Positions 1-6,604 of a stretch of 8,573 bases of DNA are shown one piece after another (position 1 is the stretch's first letter; each line of letters begins with the position of its first letter). The stretch lies in contig DAOVJH010000040.1 in the NCBI GenBank assembly GCA_030673345.1, positions 1 through 8,573 of the forward strand, read 5' to 3'. This DNA is from Pseudomonadota bacterium. Lineage in GTDB: Bacteria > Pseudomonadota > Gammaproteobacteria > SZUA-229. The notes beneath the pieces are model-generated. The model did not search any database. It saw only the letters and a list, made by a program, of their open reading frames with translations, and was not told the origin of the DNA. The translations under genes and the position numbers were made by a program.

Positions 1-162
1 ATGCTGATCCACACCAAAACACAGATCGCTCAAACACAGGCACATGTCGATATTACGCAGGGGAAATCACAGTTAACATCAACCGGTATGATTTATAATA
101 ATATGACCAGCGAGCTAGAGCTTACCTCCAGGGTAAGCGGGTTTTATCTGCCTTATGAATAA
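1..162 (+). CDS. lptC: LptC, LPS export ABC transporter periplasmic protein (3' end only)
   Basis: This frame is open from the first base of the window to a TAA at 160-162 and gives the last 53 residues of a protein. LptC is a membrane-anchored periplasmic protein that receives LPS from the LptB2FG transporter and hands it to LptA. The visible part has the beta-rich ending of LptC: a Gly-Met-Ile-Tyr turn, then alternating hydrophobic residues and a final Ser-Gly-Phe-Tyr-Leu-Pro. The membrane anchor and most of the beta-jellyroll lie upstream, outside the window; the ATG at base 1 is probably an internal Met. The stop codon overlaps the lptA start by 8 bases, so the two are probably translationally coupled. 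The call rests on the fit of the C-terminus and on the position directly before lptA and lptB. Confidence 0.85.
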   Translation: MLIHTKTQIAQTQAHVDITQGKSQLTSTGMIYNNMTSELELTSRVSGFYLPYE

Positions 163-679
163 ATTAATCACACTATTGACCAGCCTGTTGTTTTTTATAG
201 CTTCAGGCAATGTAACAGCCGAAGAAGTTGAAAAGATTTTCATCGACGCAGACCACATGCGACTGAATATCGAGACGGGCTACAGTGAATATACTGGTAA
301 TGTGAAGATCACACAGGGGGAACTCGAATTAACCGGTGATAAGGTGACCTTGCGACAGAGCAAAGATGAAATCGAACGCATCACAGTGATAGGCAAACCT
401 GCGCATTACAATCATGTCACCGAAAAAGGCGAAAACATTCAGGCTGAAAGCGAACTCATGGTATATACCGCCAGCCAGAACAAACTGGTCATGACAACCA
501 ATGCGAAGCTGAAACAGCCTGACCACCAGGTTAATAGCCAGAAGATCGTCTATGATACCAAAAAGAAAATCGTCCTCGCTGGCGATAAAAAGGGCTCTGC
601 CTCGTCAGATTCCGGCACTAAATCCTCGCAGCGGGTAAACATTACCCTGACCCCAAAGAAAGAACCCGCGACAAAATAA
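155..679 (+). CDS. lptA: LptA, periplasmic LPS-binding bridge protein
   Basis: A 174-residue protein with a Sec signal peptide: Lys3, a hydrophobic core at about residues 4-17, and a likely cleavage after Val-Thr-Ala (20-22), giving a mature protein that begins Glu-Glu-Val. LptA forms the periplasmic beta-jellyroll bridge that carries LPS from LptC to LptD in the outer membrane. The OstA/LptA domain covers about residues 25-140, with the typical Tyr-Thr-Gly-Asn-Val turn near residues 46-50, repeated short beta strands, and a Lys-Ile-Val-Tyr-Asp segment near 130. The last 30 or so residues are Ser/Lys-rich, probably disordered, and end in a basic stretch. Length is close to that of E. coli LptA (185). 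The start overlaps the lptC stop; only a weak ribosome binding site precedes it, which fits translational coupling. lptB follows after 7 bases. Confidence 0.93.
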   Translation: MNKLITLLTSLLFFIASGNVTAEEVEKIFIDADHMRLNIETGYSEYTGNVKITQGELELTGDKVTLRQSKDEIERITVIGKPAHYNHVTEKGENIQAESELMVYTASQNKLVMTTNAKLKQPDHQVNSQKIVYDTKKKIVLAGDKKGSASSDSGTKSSQRVNITLTPKKEPATK

Positions 680-686
680 AATCAAG

Positions 687-1412
687 ATGTCTACATTGAG
701 CGCTAACAACCTGGTCAAAGCCTATAAATCACGCACCGTGGTCGATGATGTTTCATTTGAGGTAAACAGCGGTGAAGTCGTCGGTTTGTTAGGTCCTAAC
801 GGTGCCGGTAAAACCACCAGTTTCTACATGGTAGTAGGCCTGGTGCAGGCCGATAAAGGCAGCATAAAACTGGATGATCAGGATATTACCCGGCTGCCCA
901 TGCACGCCAGGGCGCAAAAAGGGGTCGGTTACCTTCCGCAGGAAGCATCGGTTTTCAGAAAATTAAGCGTCGAAGACAATATCATGGCGGTGCTGGAAGC
1001 AAATAAGACGCTCAACGAAGCACAGCGGAAAGATAAGTTGAATGCATTAATCGACGACCTGCAGATCGACCATATCCGCCAAAATACCGGCTTAAGCCTG
1101 TCTGGCGGTGAACGCCGCCGTGTCGAAATCGCCCGCGCACTGGCTTCACAGCCCACTTTCATCCTGCTCGACGAGCCTTTTGCCGGTGTCGACCCGATTT
1201 CGGTCATCGAGATACAGAAAATCGTCAAACACTTGATAGAGCGCAATATAGGCGTGCTCATAACCGATCATAATGTCCGCGAAACACTGGGGATCTGCGA
1301 TAGAGCCTACATCCTCAGCGGGGGAAAGATCATCGCCCGGGGGCAACCAGAAGAAATTCTTTCTAACGAAGAAGTGCGAGAAGTCTATCTTGGCCGTGAT
1401 TTTCGTCTATAA
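687..1412 (+). CDS. lptB: LptB, LPS export ABC transporter ATPase
   Basis: A 241-residue cytoplasmic ATPase of the LptB2FG transporter, which powers extraction of LPS from the inner membrane. All ABC motifs are present: Walker [10 protein letters not shown] at 36-44 (Lys42), Q-loop Gln85, signature LSGGE at 138-142, Walker B FILLDE at 158-163 with catalytic Glu163, and switch His195 in ITDHNVRE. Length and positions of Lys42, Glu163 and His195 equal those of the E. coli protein, so identity is near certain. The ATG at 687 puts the protein start in register with the family ([13 protein letters not shown]). It lies 7 bases after lptA in the same operon. LptF and LptG, the membrane partners, are not in this window; in many genomes they are encoded elsewhere. 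Confidence 0.97.
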   Translation: MSTLSANNLVKAYKSRTVVDDVSFEVNSGEVVGLLGPNGAGKTTSFYMVVGLVQADKGSIKLDDQDITRLPMHARAQKGVGYLPQEASVFRKLSVEDNIMAVLEANKTLNEAQRKDKLNALIDDLQIDHIRQNTGLSLSGGERRRVEIARALASQPTFILLDEPFAGVDPISVIEIQKIVKHLIERNIGVLITDHNVRETLGICDRAYILSGGKIIARGQPEEILSNEEVREVYLGRDFRL

Positions 1413-1550
1413 TTTTTACATAGAAGTAAGAATTAATATCGATGTAACGGAGAGATAACGACATATTCATTCATTTCATGCTGCCCCTATCACCATCTGA
1501 AAAAAATACACAGCATTGTTAAAACGGATAAACCTGTCTACTGATTCACC
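1413..1550 (+). other. lptB-rpoN intergenic gap, no gene seen
   Basis: This 138-base, AT-rich gap separates the envelope genes from rpoN. It holds a purine-rich CGGAGAG at about 1448-1454, but no start codon at a usable distance from it. A TATAAT hexamer at 1408-1413 overlaps the lptB stop but has no convincing -35 partner. There is no GC-rich hairpin with a T-run, so read-through from lptB into rpoN seems likely. The gap is long enough to hold a promoter for rpoN, but none can be assigned with confidence. Confidence 0.5.
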
Positions 1551-3047
1551 ATGAAGCCAACCCTTCAGCTAAAACTTGGCCAGCACCTCACGATGACCCC
1601 GCAGCTACAGCAGGCGATACGTCTGTTGCAGCTATCAACGCTAGAACTGCAAAGCGAGATCCAGCAGACCCTGGAAGAAAACCCCATGCTGGAACAGGAT
1701 GAGGACAACGGGGAAACGGCTGCCGAAACCGAAAGCCAGGCAGAAAAACAGGAGCTGGAAAATTTGAACAGCGCCAGCGAAAGCAAGGCTGAGAATGAAG
1801 ACCCGCACATGGATATGGAAAACCAGCAGGAGATACCCGATGAACTGGCCGTTGACGCCAACTGGGAAGATACCTACGATATCCCCCCCTCGACAGCACC
1901 CAGTAGCCAGTCCAGCAGTGATTCAAACAATGATTTTCTGGAAAACCAGAGCGTCGCAGGCGACACACTAAACGAACACCTGGTCTGGCAGCTACACAAT
2001 TCACAATTTAGCGACAACGACCATATCATCGCCATTGCCATCATCGATGCGGTCAATGATGATGGTTATCTCACTGAATCTATTCAAGATATATACGACG
2101 GCCTGAAAGATGACCTGGATATAGAACTGGATGAAGTCGAGGCAGTATTACATCGCGTGCAGCACTTTGACCCGATCGGTATCGCCGCACGTGACCTGAA
2201 AGAATGCCTTTTACTGCAGCTTGAACAATTCGACGAACAGACACCTGGGCTGGCCGACGTTAAAAACATTGTCGAACACCACCTCGACCTGCTCGGTGCT
2301 CATGACTACGCCAGGCTGCAGAAAAAAACACGCCGTGATGAAGCGCAGCTGAAAGAACTGATCACTTTTATCCTGGCACTCAACCCAAAACCCGGCGCCA
2401 GCATCTCCGGAAACAATGCACAATACGTCATACCAGACATCTTCGTACGAAAAATTAACGGCCAGTGGCATGTCAGCCTGAATCCCGATGCATCCCCCAA
2501 TCTAAGAATAAATGCTATCTACGAGAACCACCTGAAAAATGCCGGCCGCGGCAAAGATACCAGCTATCTGCGCAATAGTCTGCAGGAAGCCCGCTGGTTC
2601 CTGAAGAGCCTGCAGAGCCGCAGCGACACCCTGCAACGCGTGGGCAATGCGATTGTCGAGCGCCAGCGGCTGTTTCTGGATTACGGTGATGAAGGCATGA
2701 AACCGATGGTTTTACGTGATATCGCGGAAGAATTAGAAATGCACGAATCCACCATATCACGCGTCACCACCAATAAATTCATGCACACCCCCCGGGGTGT
2801 ATACGAATTCAAGTTTTTCTTCTCCAGCCACGTGGGCACTGCTGACGGCGGCGAATGCTCAGCCACAGCCATCCGCTCCATGGTAAAAAAGCTGATCGAG
2901 AACGAAAATCCCAAGAAACCGATGAGCGACAACAAAATTTCTTCATTATTAGTTAAAGAAGGTATTAATGTTGCACGTCGAACTGTGGCAAAATATAGAG
3001 AGTCTATGTTGATACCACCTTCAAATGAGCGGAAGCGGCTAGCTTAA
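1551..3047 (+). CDS. rpoN: RNA polymerase sigma-54 factor RpoN
   Basis: A 498-residue sigma-54 that directs RNA polymerase to -24/-12 promoters and needs AAA+ activators to open them. Region I (about 1-48) is the classic Gln/Leu-rich activator-response segment starting MKPTLQLKLGQHLTMTPQL. Region II (about 49-130) is strongly acidic and rich in Ser, Gln and Asn, as expected for the variable linker. The core-binding region follows at about 135-370. The helix-turn-helix lies at about 387-407 (VLRDIAEELEMHESTISRV). The RpoN box ARRTVAKYRE is intact at 475-484 and recognises the -24 element. Length is typical (477 in E. coli). The start is set by family alignment of region I; no good Shine-Dalgarno sequence precedes it. 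Its place between lptB and hpf is the standard proteobacterial order. Confidence 0.98.
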   Translation: MKPTLQLKLGQHLTMTPQLQQAIRLLQLSTLELQSEIQQTLEENPMLEQDEDNGETAAETESQAEKQELENLNSASESKAENEDPHMDMENQQEIPDELAVDANWEDTYDIPPSTAPSSQSSSDSNNDFLENQSVAGDTLNEHLVWQLHNSQFSDNDHIIAIAIIDAVNDDGYLTESIQDIYDGLKDDLDIELDEVEAVLHRVQHFDPIGIAARDLKECLLLQLEQFDEQTPGLADVKNIVEHHLDLLGAHDYARLQKKTRRDEAQLKELITFILALNPKPGASISGNNAQYVIPDIFVRKINGQWHVSLNPDASPNLRINAIYENHLKNAGRGKDTSYLRNSLQEARWFLKSLQSRSDTLQRVGNAIVERQRLFLDYGDEGMKPMVLRDIAEELEMHESTISRVTTNKFMHTPRGVYEFKFFFSSHVGTADGGECSATAIRSMVKKLIENENPKKPMSDNKISSLLVKEGINVARRTVAKYRESMLIPPSNERKRLA

Positions 3048-3075
3048 CTGCACTTAAAATATCGCAGGAAAACTT

Positions 3076-3099
3076 GACCTGTGAGCACTTGACAAGGTC
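3076..3099. repeat. Small dyad flanking the -35 element before hpf (possible operator)
   Basis: GACCT at 3076-3080 and AGGTC at 3095-3099 form a perfect 5-base inverted repeat with a 14-base spacer; a T/G pair at 3075/3100 could extend it by one in RNA. The right arm abuts the TTGACA at 3089-3094. The position would suit a repressor or activator site, or a weak hairpin in a transcript from upstream. A 5-base dyad can arise by chance, so the call is tentative. Confidence 0.25.
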
Positions 3100-3118
3100 G
3101 CACTTGCAATAATATAAA
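3089..3118 (+). promoter_or_regulatory. Candidate sigma-70-type promoter for hpf
   Basis: A perfect -35 hexamer TTGACA (3089-3094) is followed after 18 bases by TATAAA (3113-3118), one mismatch from the consensus -10. Transcription would start near 3125, about 30 bases before the hpf start codon and its ribosome binding site. It lies in the 110-base gap after rpoN, where other proteobacteria also have a promoter giving hpf and ptsN separate expression. The 18-base spacer is one above the optimum. Confidence 0.5.
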
Positions 3119-3145
3119 GGCGTACAACATCCCATCAACAAAAGT

Positions 3146-3149
3146 GGAG
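3146..3149 (+). promoter_or_regulatory. Ribosome binding site that decides the hpf start
   Basis: GGAG at 3146-3149 is the clearest Shine-Dalgarno core in this part of the window. It lies 8 bases before the ATG at 3158 but only 2 bases before the ATG at 3152. The spacing favours the downstream ATG, which also gives the MQIELTGHHIEVT start usual for this family. Confidence 0.7.
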
Positions 3150-3157
3150 AAATGCAC

Positions 3158-3490
3158 ATGCAAATAGAACTGACAGGTCATCACATCGAAGTAACCGATT
3201 CACTACGAGATTATGTAAATGAGAAAATGGCGCGACTTGAGCGCCACTTCGATAAGGTCAGTAACATCCACGTCATCCTCGCTGTAGAGGGCGGCCGGCA
3301 CAAAGCTGAGGCCACGGTCCATATGAGTGGCCATGATATCTTTGCCGACTGCACTGAAGATGACATGTACGCTGCGATTGATGGCCTGGTCGACAAGCTT
3401 GACCGACAGGTGAAAAAACATAAAGAAAAGTTAAAAAATCATCTGCACAATAAACACAATAATGACTTCAGCCTGGAAGAATCTGAATAA
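3158..3490 (+). CDS. hpf: Ribosome hibernation-promoting factor, short type (HPF)
   Basis: A 110-residue protein of the HPF/YfiA family, which binds the 30S decoding region in stationary phase and promotes inactive ribosome dimers. The start at 3158 is preferred to the ATG at 3152 because of ribosome binding site spacing and because it matches the family's N-terminus. The fold's marks are present: ITGHHIEVT-like first strand, a basic helix (REKMARLERHF-like, about 18-31), the HKAEATVHMSGHDIFA strand pair, and the conserved DMYAAIDGLVDKLDRQVKKHKEKL helix end at about 70-95. It is about 15 residues longer than E. coli HPF (95) through an Asn/Glu-rich tail; it lacks the C-terminal domain of long HPF, so partner RMF-type dimerisation would be expected if RMF is present elsewhere. 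It lies between rpoN and ptsN as usual, with its own probable promoter. Confidence 0.95.
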   Translation: MQIELTGHHIEVTDSLRDYVNEKMARLERHFDKVSNIHVILAVEGGRHKAEATVHMSGHDIFADCTEDDMYAAIDGLVDKLDRQVKKHKEKLKNHLHNKHNNDFSLEESE

Positions 3491-3574
3491 TCTGGCCAGC
3501 TAATTCGCGACACCAGCAACAGCATTCGAGACTGAACATTCACAACCATCAAGTGAATAGGCAACAGCAGTAAA

Positions 3575-4069
3575 ATGAACCTTGATACACTAATCAGCTC
3601 GAATGCTGTTATTAGCAACAACGAAATAAAAAGTAAGAAACGTGCACTAGAACTACTGGCTGAGCACCTGGCAGCAGAAGCCAACCGCATCAATCAGTCA
3701 GCCGACGAAGATATCGACCCACTGGAGATCTTCCAGTTACTCATCGATAGGGAAAAACTGGGCTCGACCAGCATGGGACACGGCGTCGCCCTGCCCCACA
3801 CCCGTACACGGCTGACCGAACACGCGATCGGTGCATTTTTAAAACTCGATAACGGCATCGATTTCGACAGCCCGGACGATCAGAAGACAGACCTGATCTT
3901 CGCCTTGATGGTGCCGGAACATTTCACAGACGAACACCTGAAGATACTGGCCTACCTGGCATCACTTTTTAATAACGCAAACTTTTGTAAAGAGATACGC
4001 AGCGCCAACGACGTGGCAGTGATATACAAACACCTCGTCAACTGGCAACTAACATCACAGGCATCATGA
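3575..4069 (+). CDS. ptsN: PTS IIA-like nitrogen-regulatory protein PtsN (EIIA-Ntr)
   Basis: A 164-residue cytoplasmic EIIA of the fructose/mannitol fold (PTS_EIIA_2), length nearly equal to E. coli PtsN (163). It is a phosphate acceptor in the nitrogen-related PTS and acts by protein contact, for instance on potassium transport and sensor kinases in E. coli. The active-site segment is GHGVALPHTRT, with the phosphorylatable His75 and the conserved His69. Later conserved stretches are DLIFALMVPE and HLKILAYLASLF. The protein is soluble, with no membrane segment. It is preceded by an 84-base gap containing a 6-base inverted repeat (ATTCAC 3538-3543, GTGAAT 3553-3558) without a T-run. Its TGA overlaps the hprK ATG (ATGA at 4066-4069), so the two are probably coupled in translation. 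No strong Shine-Dalgarno sequence precedes it. Confidence 0.95.
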   Translation: MNLDTLISSNAVISNNEIKSKKRALELLAEHLAAEANRINQSADEDIDPLEIFQLLIDREKLGSTSMGHGVALPHTRTRLTEHAIGAFLKLDNGIDFDSPDDQKTDLIFALMVPEHFTDEHLKILAYLASLFNNANFCKEIRSANDVAVIYKHLVNWQLTSQAS

Positions 4070-5007
4070 AAGAGATCCTTTCCGCCGAATCGATCATCGT
4101 CAATCTTGCCAGCAAGATCGAATTAAAGTGGGTCGCCGGCTCTGAAGATCCAAAACGCCCTCTACACGAAGTCGATGTCAATGAGCACGCAACACTGATC
4201 GGCCATCTCAACCTCATTCATAATAATGTCATCCAGGTAATCGGCAAGACCGAGTGTGAATACCTGCAATCACTGGATGATGATTTTAGAAACAGCACGC
4301 TGACCCAGTTATTCACCAATAATACCGTCGCGATAATACTATCCGACGACCTGCCGGTGCCTGACCTGCTCAGTGAATTTGCCAATAAGTACAGCGTACC
4401 CGTATTAAGCTGTAAAGCCGAGAGTAACGACGTTGTCGATATCGCCCGTTACTACCTGCACAAACTATTCTCCAACAAAGAGATCCTGCACGGCGTCTAC
4501 ATGGAAGTACTGGGTAACGGTGTATTGATTACCGGTGAAAGCAGTGTTGGTAAAAGTGAACTGGCACTCGAATTAATCTCACGCGGCCACCGTCTGGTCG
4601 CTGACGATGCGCCAGAATTCACACAGATAGGCCCCGATATACTCGATGGACGCAGCCCTAGCCTGCTGCAGGGTTTTATGGAAGTACGCGGACTCGGCGT
4701 ATTAAATATCCGTGAGATGTATGGCGACAATGCAATAAAGATTAATAAATACCTGCGCTTGATCATCCATATGGAGAAAATGAATGACAGCAACATCAGT
4801 GACTTTAGCCGCTTAACTGGTCATACTAAAATGCAGAAGATACTCAACGTCGAAATTCCAGTCACCGTAATACCTGTTGCACCTGGACGCAACCTCGCCG
4901 TCATCGTCGAAGCTGCAGTACGAAACTACATATTACGCCATAATGGCTATGACGCCAGCCAGCAGCTGATCGAACTTCAGCAGAAAGCCATCGAAAACGA
5001 TAGCTAA
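4066..5007 (+). CDS. hprK: HPr kinase/phosphorylase HprK
   Basis: A 313-residue enzyme that uses ATP or PPi to phosphorylate a serine of HPr and reverses this with inorganic phosphate. The N-terminal domain covers about 1-130. The catalytic domain follows with His142 in LHGVYMEV, Walker A GESSVGKS at 157-164 (Lys163), Asp180-Asp181 in RLVADDA, the HprK signature MEVRGLGVLNIREMYG from 205, and PVAPGRNLAVIVEAA near the C-terminus. Length matches Gram-positive HprK (about 310). The third residue of the usual SG.GKS loop is Ser (Ser160) where Gly is commoner; the Lys and Ser of the loop are intact, so activity is likely kept. Its substrate site is visible in the HPr encoded 1.3 kb downstream. Enterobacteria lack this gene; several other proteobacteria have it between ptsN and rapZ, as here. 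CACAGG at 4056-4061 may serve as a ribosome binding site. Confidence 0.95.
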   Translation: MKEILSAESIIVNLASKIELKWVAGSEDPKRPLHEVDVNEHATLIGHLNLIHNNVIQVIGKTECEYLQSLDDDFRNSTLTQLFTNNTVAIILSDDLPVPDLLSEFANKYSVPVLSCKAESNDVVDIARYYLHKLFSNKEILHGVYMEVLGNGVLITGESSVGKSELALELISRGHRLVADDAPEFTQIGPDILDGRSPSLLQGFMEVRGLGVLNIREMYGDNAIKINKYLRLIIHMEKMNDSNISDFSRLTGHTKMQKILNVEIPVTVIPVAPGRNLAVIVEAAVRNYILRHNGYDASQQLIELQQKAIENDS

Positions 5008-5015
5008 AAAAATCT

Positions 5016-5897
5016 ATGAAATTAGTCATCATCAGTGGTTTATCAGGATCAGGGAAGACAGTCGCACTTCACACGCTGGAAGATGAAGATTATTACTGCG
5101 TTGACAACCTGCCCATCGGACTGCTACCGCAGTTTATCGAACGAATCTTAAGCCGGAGAGTACAGCTATATGATCACATCGCTGTCGGCATCGATGCACG
5201 AAGTGATTCAGAAGATCTGCGCGACTTCCACACCATCGTTGAGTGGATACAGCAGCGTGATACTAAAACAGAGATAGAAATCGAAATAATCTATCTTCAG
5301 GCAGAACTCGAAACGCTGATAAAACGCTTCAGTGACACAAGACGCAAACATCCGTTAACCAAGAAGGGACTGCCGCTATCAGAAGCCATCGAGGTAGAGC
5401 GCAACCTGTTAAAAGATGTCGCCACAGCGGCCAACTTATATGTTGACACGACCTACACCAATATCCATGAGCTAAGAAGCTACATCAAAGAACGCGTCGT
5501 AAAACGTCCGAAGACAAAACTTTCCCTGTTGTTCAATTCATTCGGCTTTAAGAATGGCGCACCGGCTGACTCTGATTTTGTTTTTGATGTACGCTGCCTG
5601 CCCAACCCACACTGGGAGCCCAACCTGCGCGCACTAACAGGCCAGGACCCTGAAGTCATCGCTTTCCTGCAAGAGCAGGAAGACGTACAACTGATGCTCG
5701 AACATATCGAAAATTATTTAAACTTCGTCATACCAAAATTTAAAAGCCAGAACCGATATTATATTACCGTCTCTATCGGCTGTACCGGCGGCCAGCACCG
5801 CTCTGTTTATATCGCTGAAGCACTGCACGATATTTTCAGAGACAGCCAGGAAATAGTCTCTGTTCACCATCGTGAAATGGGTTATGAAGAACAGTAA
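5016..5897 (+). CDS. rapZ: RapZ (YvcJ/YhbJ family) nucleotide-binding adaptor
   Basis: A 293-residue protein with an N-terminal P-loop GLSGSGKT at 8-15 (Lys14), the diagnostic YYCVDNLP segment at about 26-33, and a C-terminal domain with SIGCTGGQHRSV (Cys256, His261, Arg262). In E. coli RapZ binds the sRNAs GlmY and GlmZ and guides RNase E to control glucosamine-6-phosphate synthase; outside enterobacteria the role is less settled. The E. coli protein ends in a basic RNA-binding tail (Lys270, Lys281-Arg282-Lys283); here the protein ends in an acidic GYEEQ, so GlmZ-type binding cannot be assumed. It starts 8 bases after hprK without a clear Shine-Dalgarno sequence. Its TAA overlaps the next ATG by one base (TAATG). 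Placement in the PTS block fits the family. Confidence 0.95.
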   Translation: MKLVIISGLSGSGKTVALHTLEDEDYYCVDNLPIGLLPQFIERILSRRVQLYDHIAVGIDARSDSEDLRDFHTIVEWIQQRDTKTEIEIEIIYLQAELETLIKRFSDTRRKHPLTKKGLPLSEAIEVERNLLKDVATAANLYVDTTYTNIHELRSYIKERVVKRPKTKLSLLFNSFGFKNGAPADSDFVFDVRCLPNPHWEPNLRALTGQDPEVIAFLQEQEDVQLMLEHIENYLNFVIPKFKSQNRYYITVSIGCTGGQHRSVYIAEALHDIFRDSQEIVSVHHREMGYEEQ

Positions 5898-6292
5898 TGA
5901 GCACAGCATTATTTTTTATCACCCATGAAGGCATCGCCAGCAACTTGATAAGAACCGGTGAAGCGATAATAAAAAAGAAGAACAATAACCTTTCGTACGC
6001 CGAAATTCCGATGGATGCAGATGTCGATTCGATGATCGAAAACATCGAAAACGAACTCAGACACCTCGACCTGGAAGAAGGCGTGATATTTATCACCGAT
6101 ATCTACGGCAGCACGCCTAGCAATATCGCACAGCTGGTTACCGGCAGATACGATGCCGAACTCATCAGCGGTGTTAACCTGCCGATGATCATGCGCCTGC
6201 TAAACTATCGGGACAGCCCAATAAAAACACTGGTACAGAAAGCACTCGATGGTGCAGTACAAGGCATACAGCTAAACAACCCAGGTACGTAA
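5897..6292 (+). CDS. Single-domain PTS EIIA component, mannose type
   Basis: A 131-residue cytoplasmic EIIA of the mannose family (EIIA-Man fold). The N-terminus holds the phosphorylatable His10 in FITHEGIAS, the same position as His10 of E. coli ManX. Other family marks are TDIYGSTPSN (Asp68 to Asn76) and SGVNLPMIMRLL from Ser91. The family often has Gly-Gly-Thr-Pro; here it is Gly-Ser-Thr-Pro. Unlike E. coli ManX there is no fused EIIB domain, and no EIIB, EIIC or EIID is nearby, so a regulatory role is more likely than sugar import. In related loci this protein is a terminal phosphate acceptor from HPr, target unknown. It overlaps the rapZ stop by one base and is followed by ptsH after 9 bases. 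Confidence 0.92.
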   Translation: MSTALFFITHEGIASNLIRTGEAIIKKKNNNLSYAEIPMDADVDSMIENIENELRHLDLEEGVIFITDIYGSTPSNIAQLVTGRYDAELISGVNLPMIMRLLNYRDSPIKTLVQKALDGAVQGIQLNNPGT

Positions 6293-6301
6293 CACAAAAG
6301 T

Positions 6302-6574
6302 ATGAGCATAAGCAGAAACATAGAGATCATTAACAAACTGGGCTTACACGCAAGAGCCGCCGCGCAGCTGGTACAGCTCGCATCCAGTTTTTCATCACAT
6401 ATCGAGATCGAAAAAGGCAACCGACGTGTTAACGGCAAAAGCATCATGGGCGTTATGATGCTGGCAGCAGGCAAAGGCAGTGAGATCACACTTTATACAG
6501 AGGGTGATGACGAAGAAGAAAGCATGGATAAGATCGAAGAGTTAATCAATAATCGTTTCAATGAAGACGAGTAA
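6302..6574 (+). CDS. ptsH: HPr, phosphocarrier protein of the PTS
   Basis: A 90-residue HPr. His16 in NKLGLHARAAAQ is the site phosphorylated by Enzyme I and used to charge EIIA proteins. Ser47 in NGKSIMGVMML matches the regulatory serine (Ser46 in Bacillus) phosphorylated by HprK, and an HprK gene lies upstream in the same block. Both sites are intact, so this HPr can probably receive both modifications. The MMLAAGKGSEI segment and the acidic C-terminal helix are usual for the family; length is slightly above the typical 85-88. It is often called NPr when it serves the nitrogen PTS. It lies 9 bases after the EIIA-Man gene and 30 bases before ptsI. No strong ribosome binding site is visible. 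Confidence 0.96.
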   Translation: MSISRNIEIINKLGLHARAAAQLVQLASSFSSHIEIEKGNRRVNGKSIMGVMMLAAGKGSEITLYTEGDDEEESMDKIEELINNRFNEDE

Positions 6575-6593
6575 ATAACATATGATAAAAACC

Positions 6594-6598
6594 GGGGA
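6594..6598 (+). promoter_or_regulatory. Ribosome binding site supporting the TTG start of ptsI
   Basis: GGGGA at 6594-6598 sits 6 bases before TTG 6605-6607. The reading frame has a stop at 6572-6574 and no ATG or GTG between that stop and the TTG, so the TTG is the best supported start. Confidence 0.55.
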
Positions 6599-6604
6599 AC
6601 GGGT

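Noticed and set aside
1408..1413. Perfect TATAAT overlapping the lptB stop, as a promoter for rpoN
   Set aside because: No -35 element at 16-18 bases upstream matches more than 2 of 6 positions and there is no extended -10 TG; left as unassigned.
1478..1522. Fourteen-codon ORF in the lptB-rpoN gap
   Set aside because: No ribosome binding site, no recognisable sequence, and a length expected by chance.
1588..2004. 138-codon minus-strand open frame inside rpoN
   Set aside because: It lies opposite a strongly conserved gene, has Cys/Arg/Ser-rich composition typical of antisense shadows, and matches no known family; the same holds for the other antisense frames in the window.
3096..3107. GG...GC pattern resembling a sigma-54 -24/-12 promoter before hpf
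   Set aside because: The GG (3096-3097) and GC (3106-3107) are 10 bases apart, not the required 12, and TGGCAC is not present.
3538..3558. ATTCAC/GTGAAT inverted repeat before ptsN as a terminator
   Set aside because: Only 6 base pairs, AT-rich and with no T-run after it.
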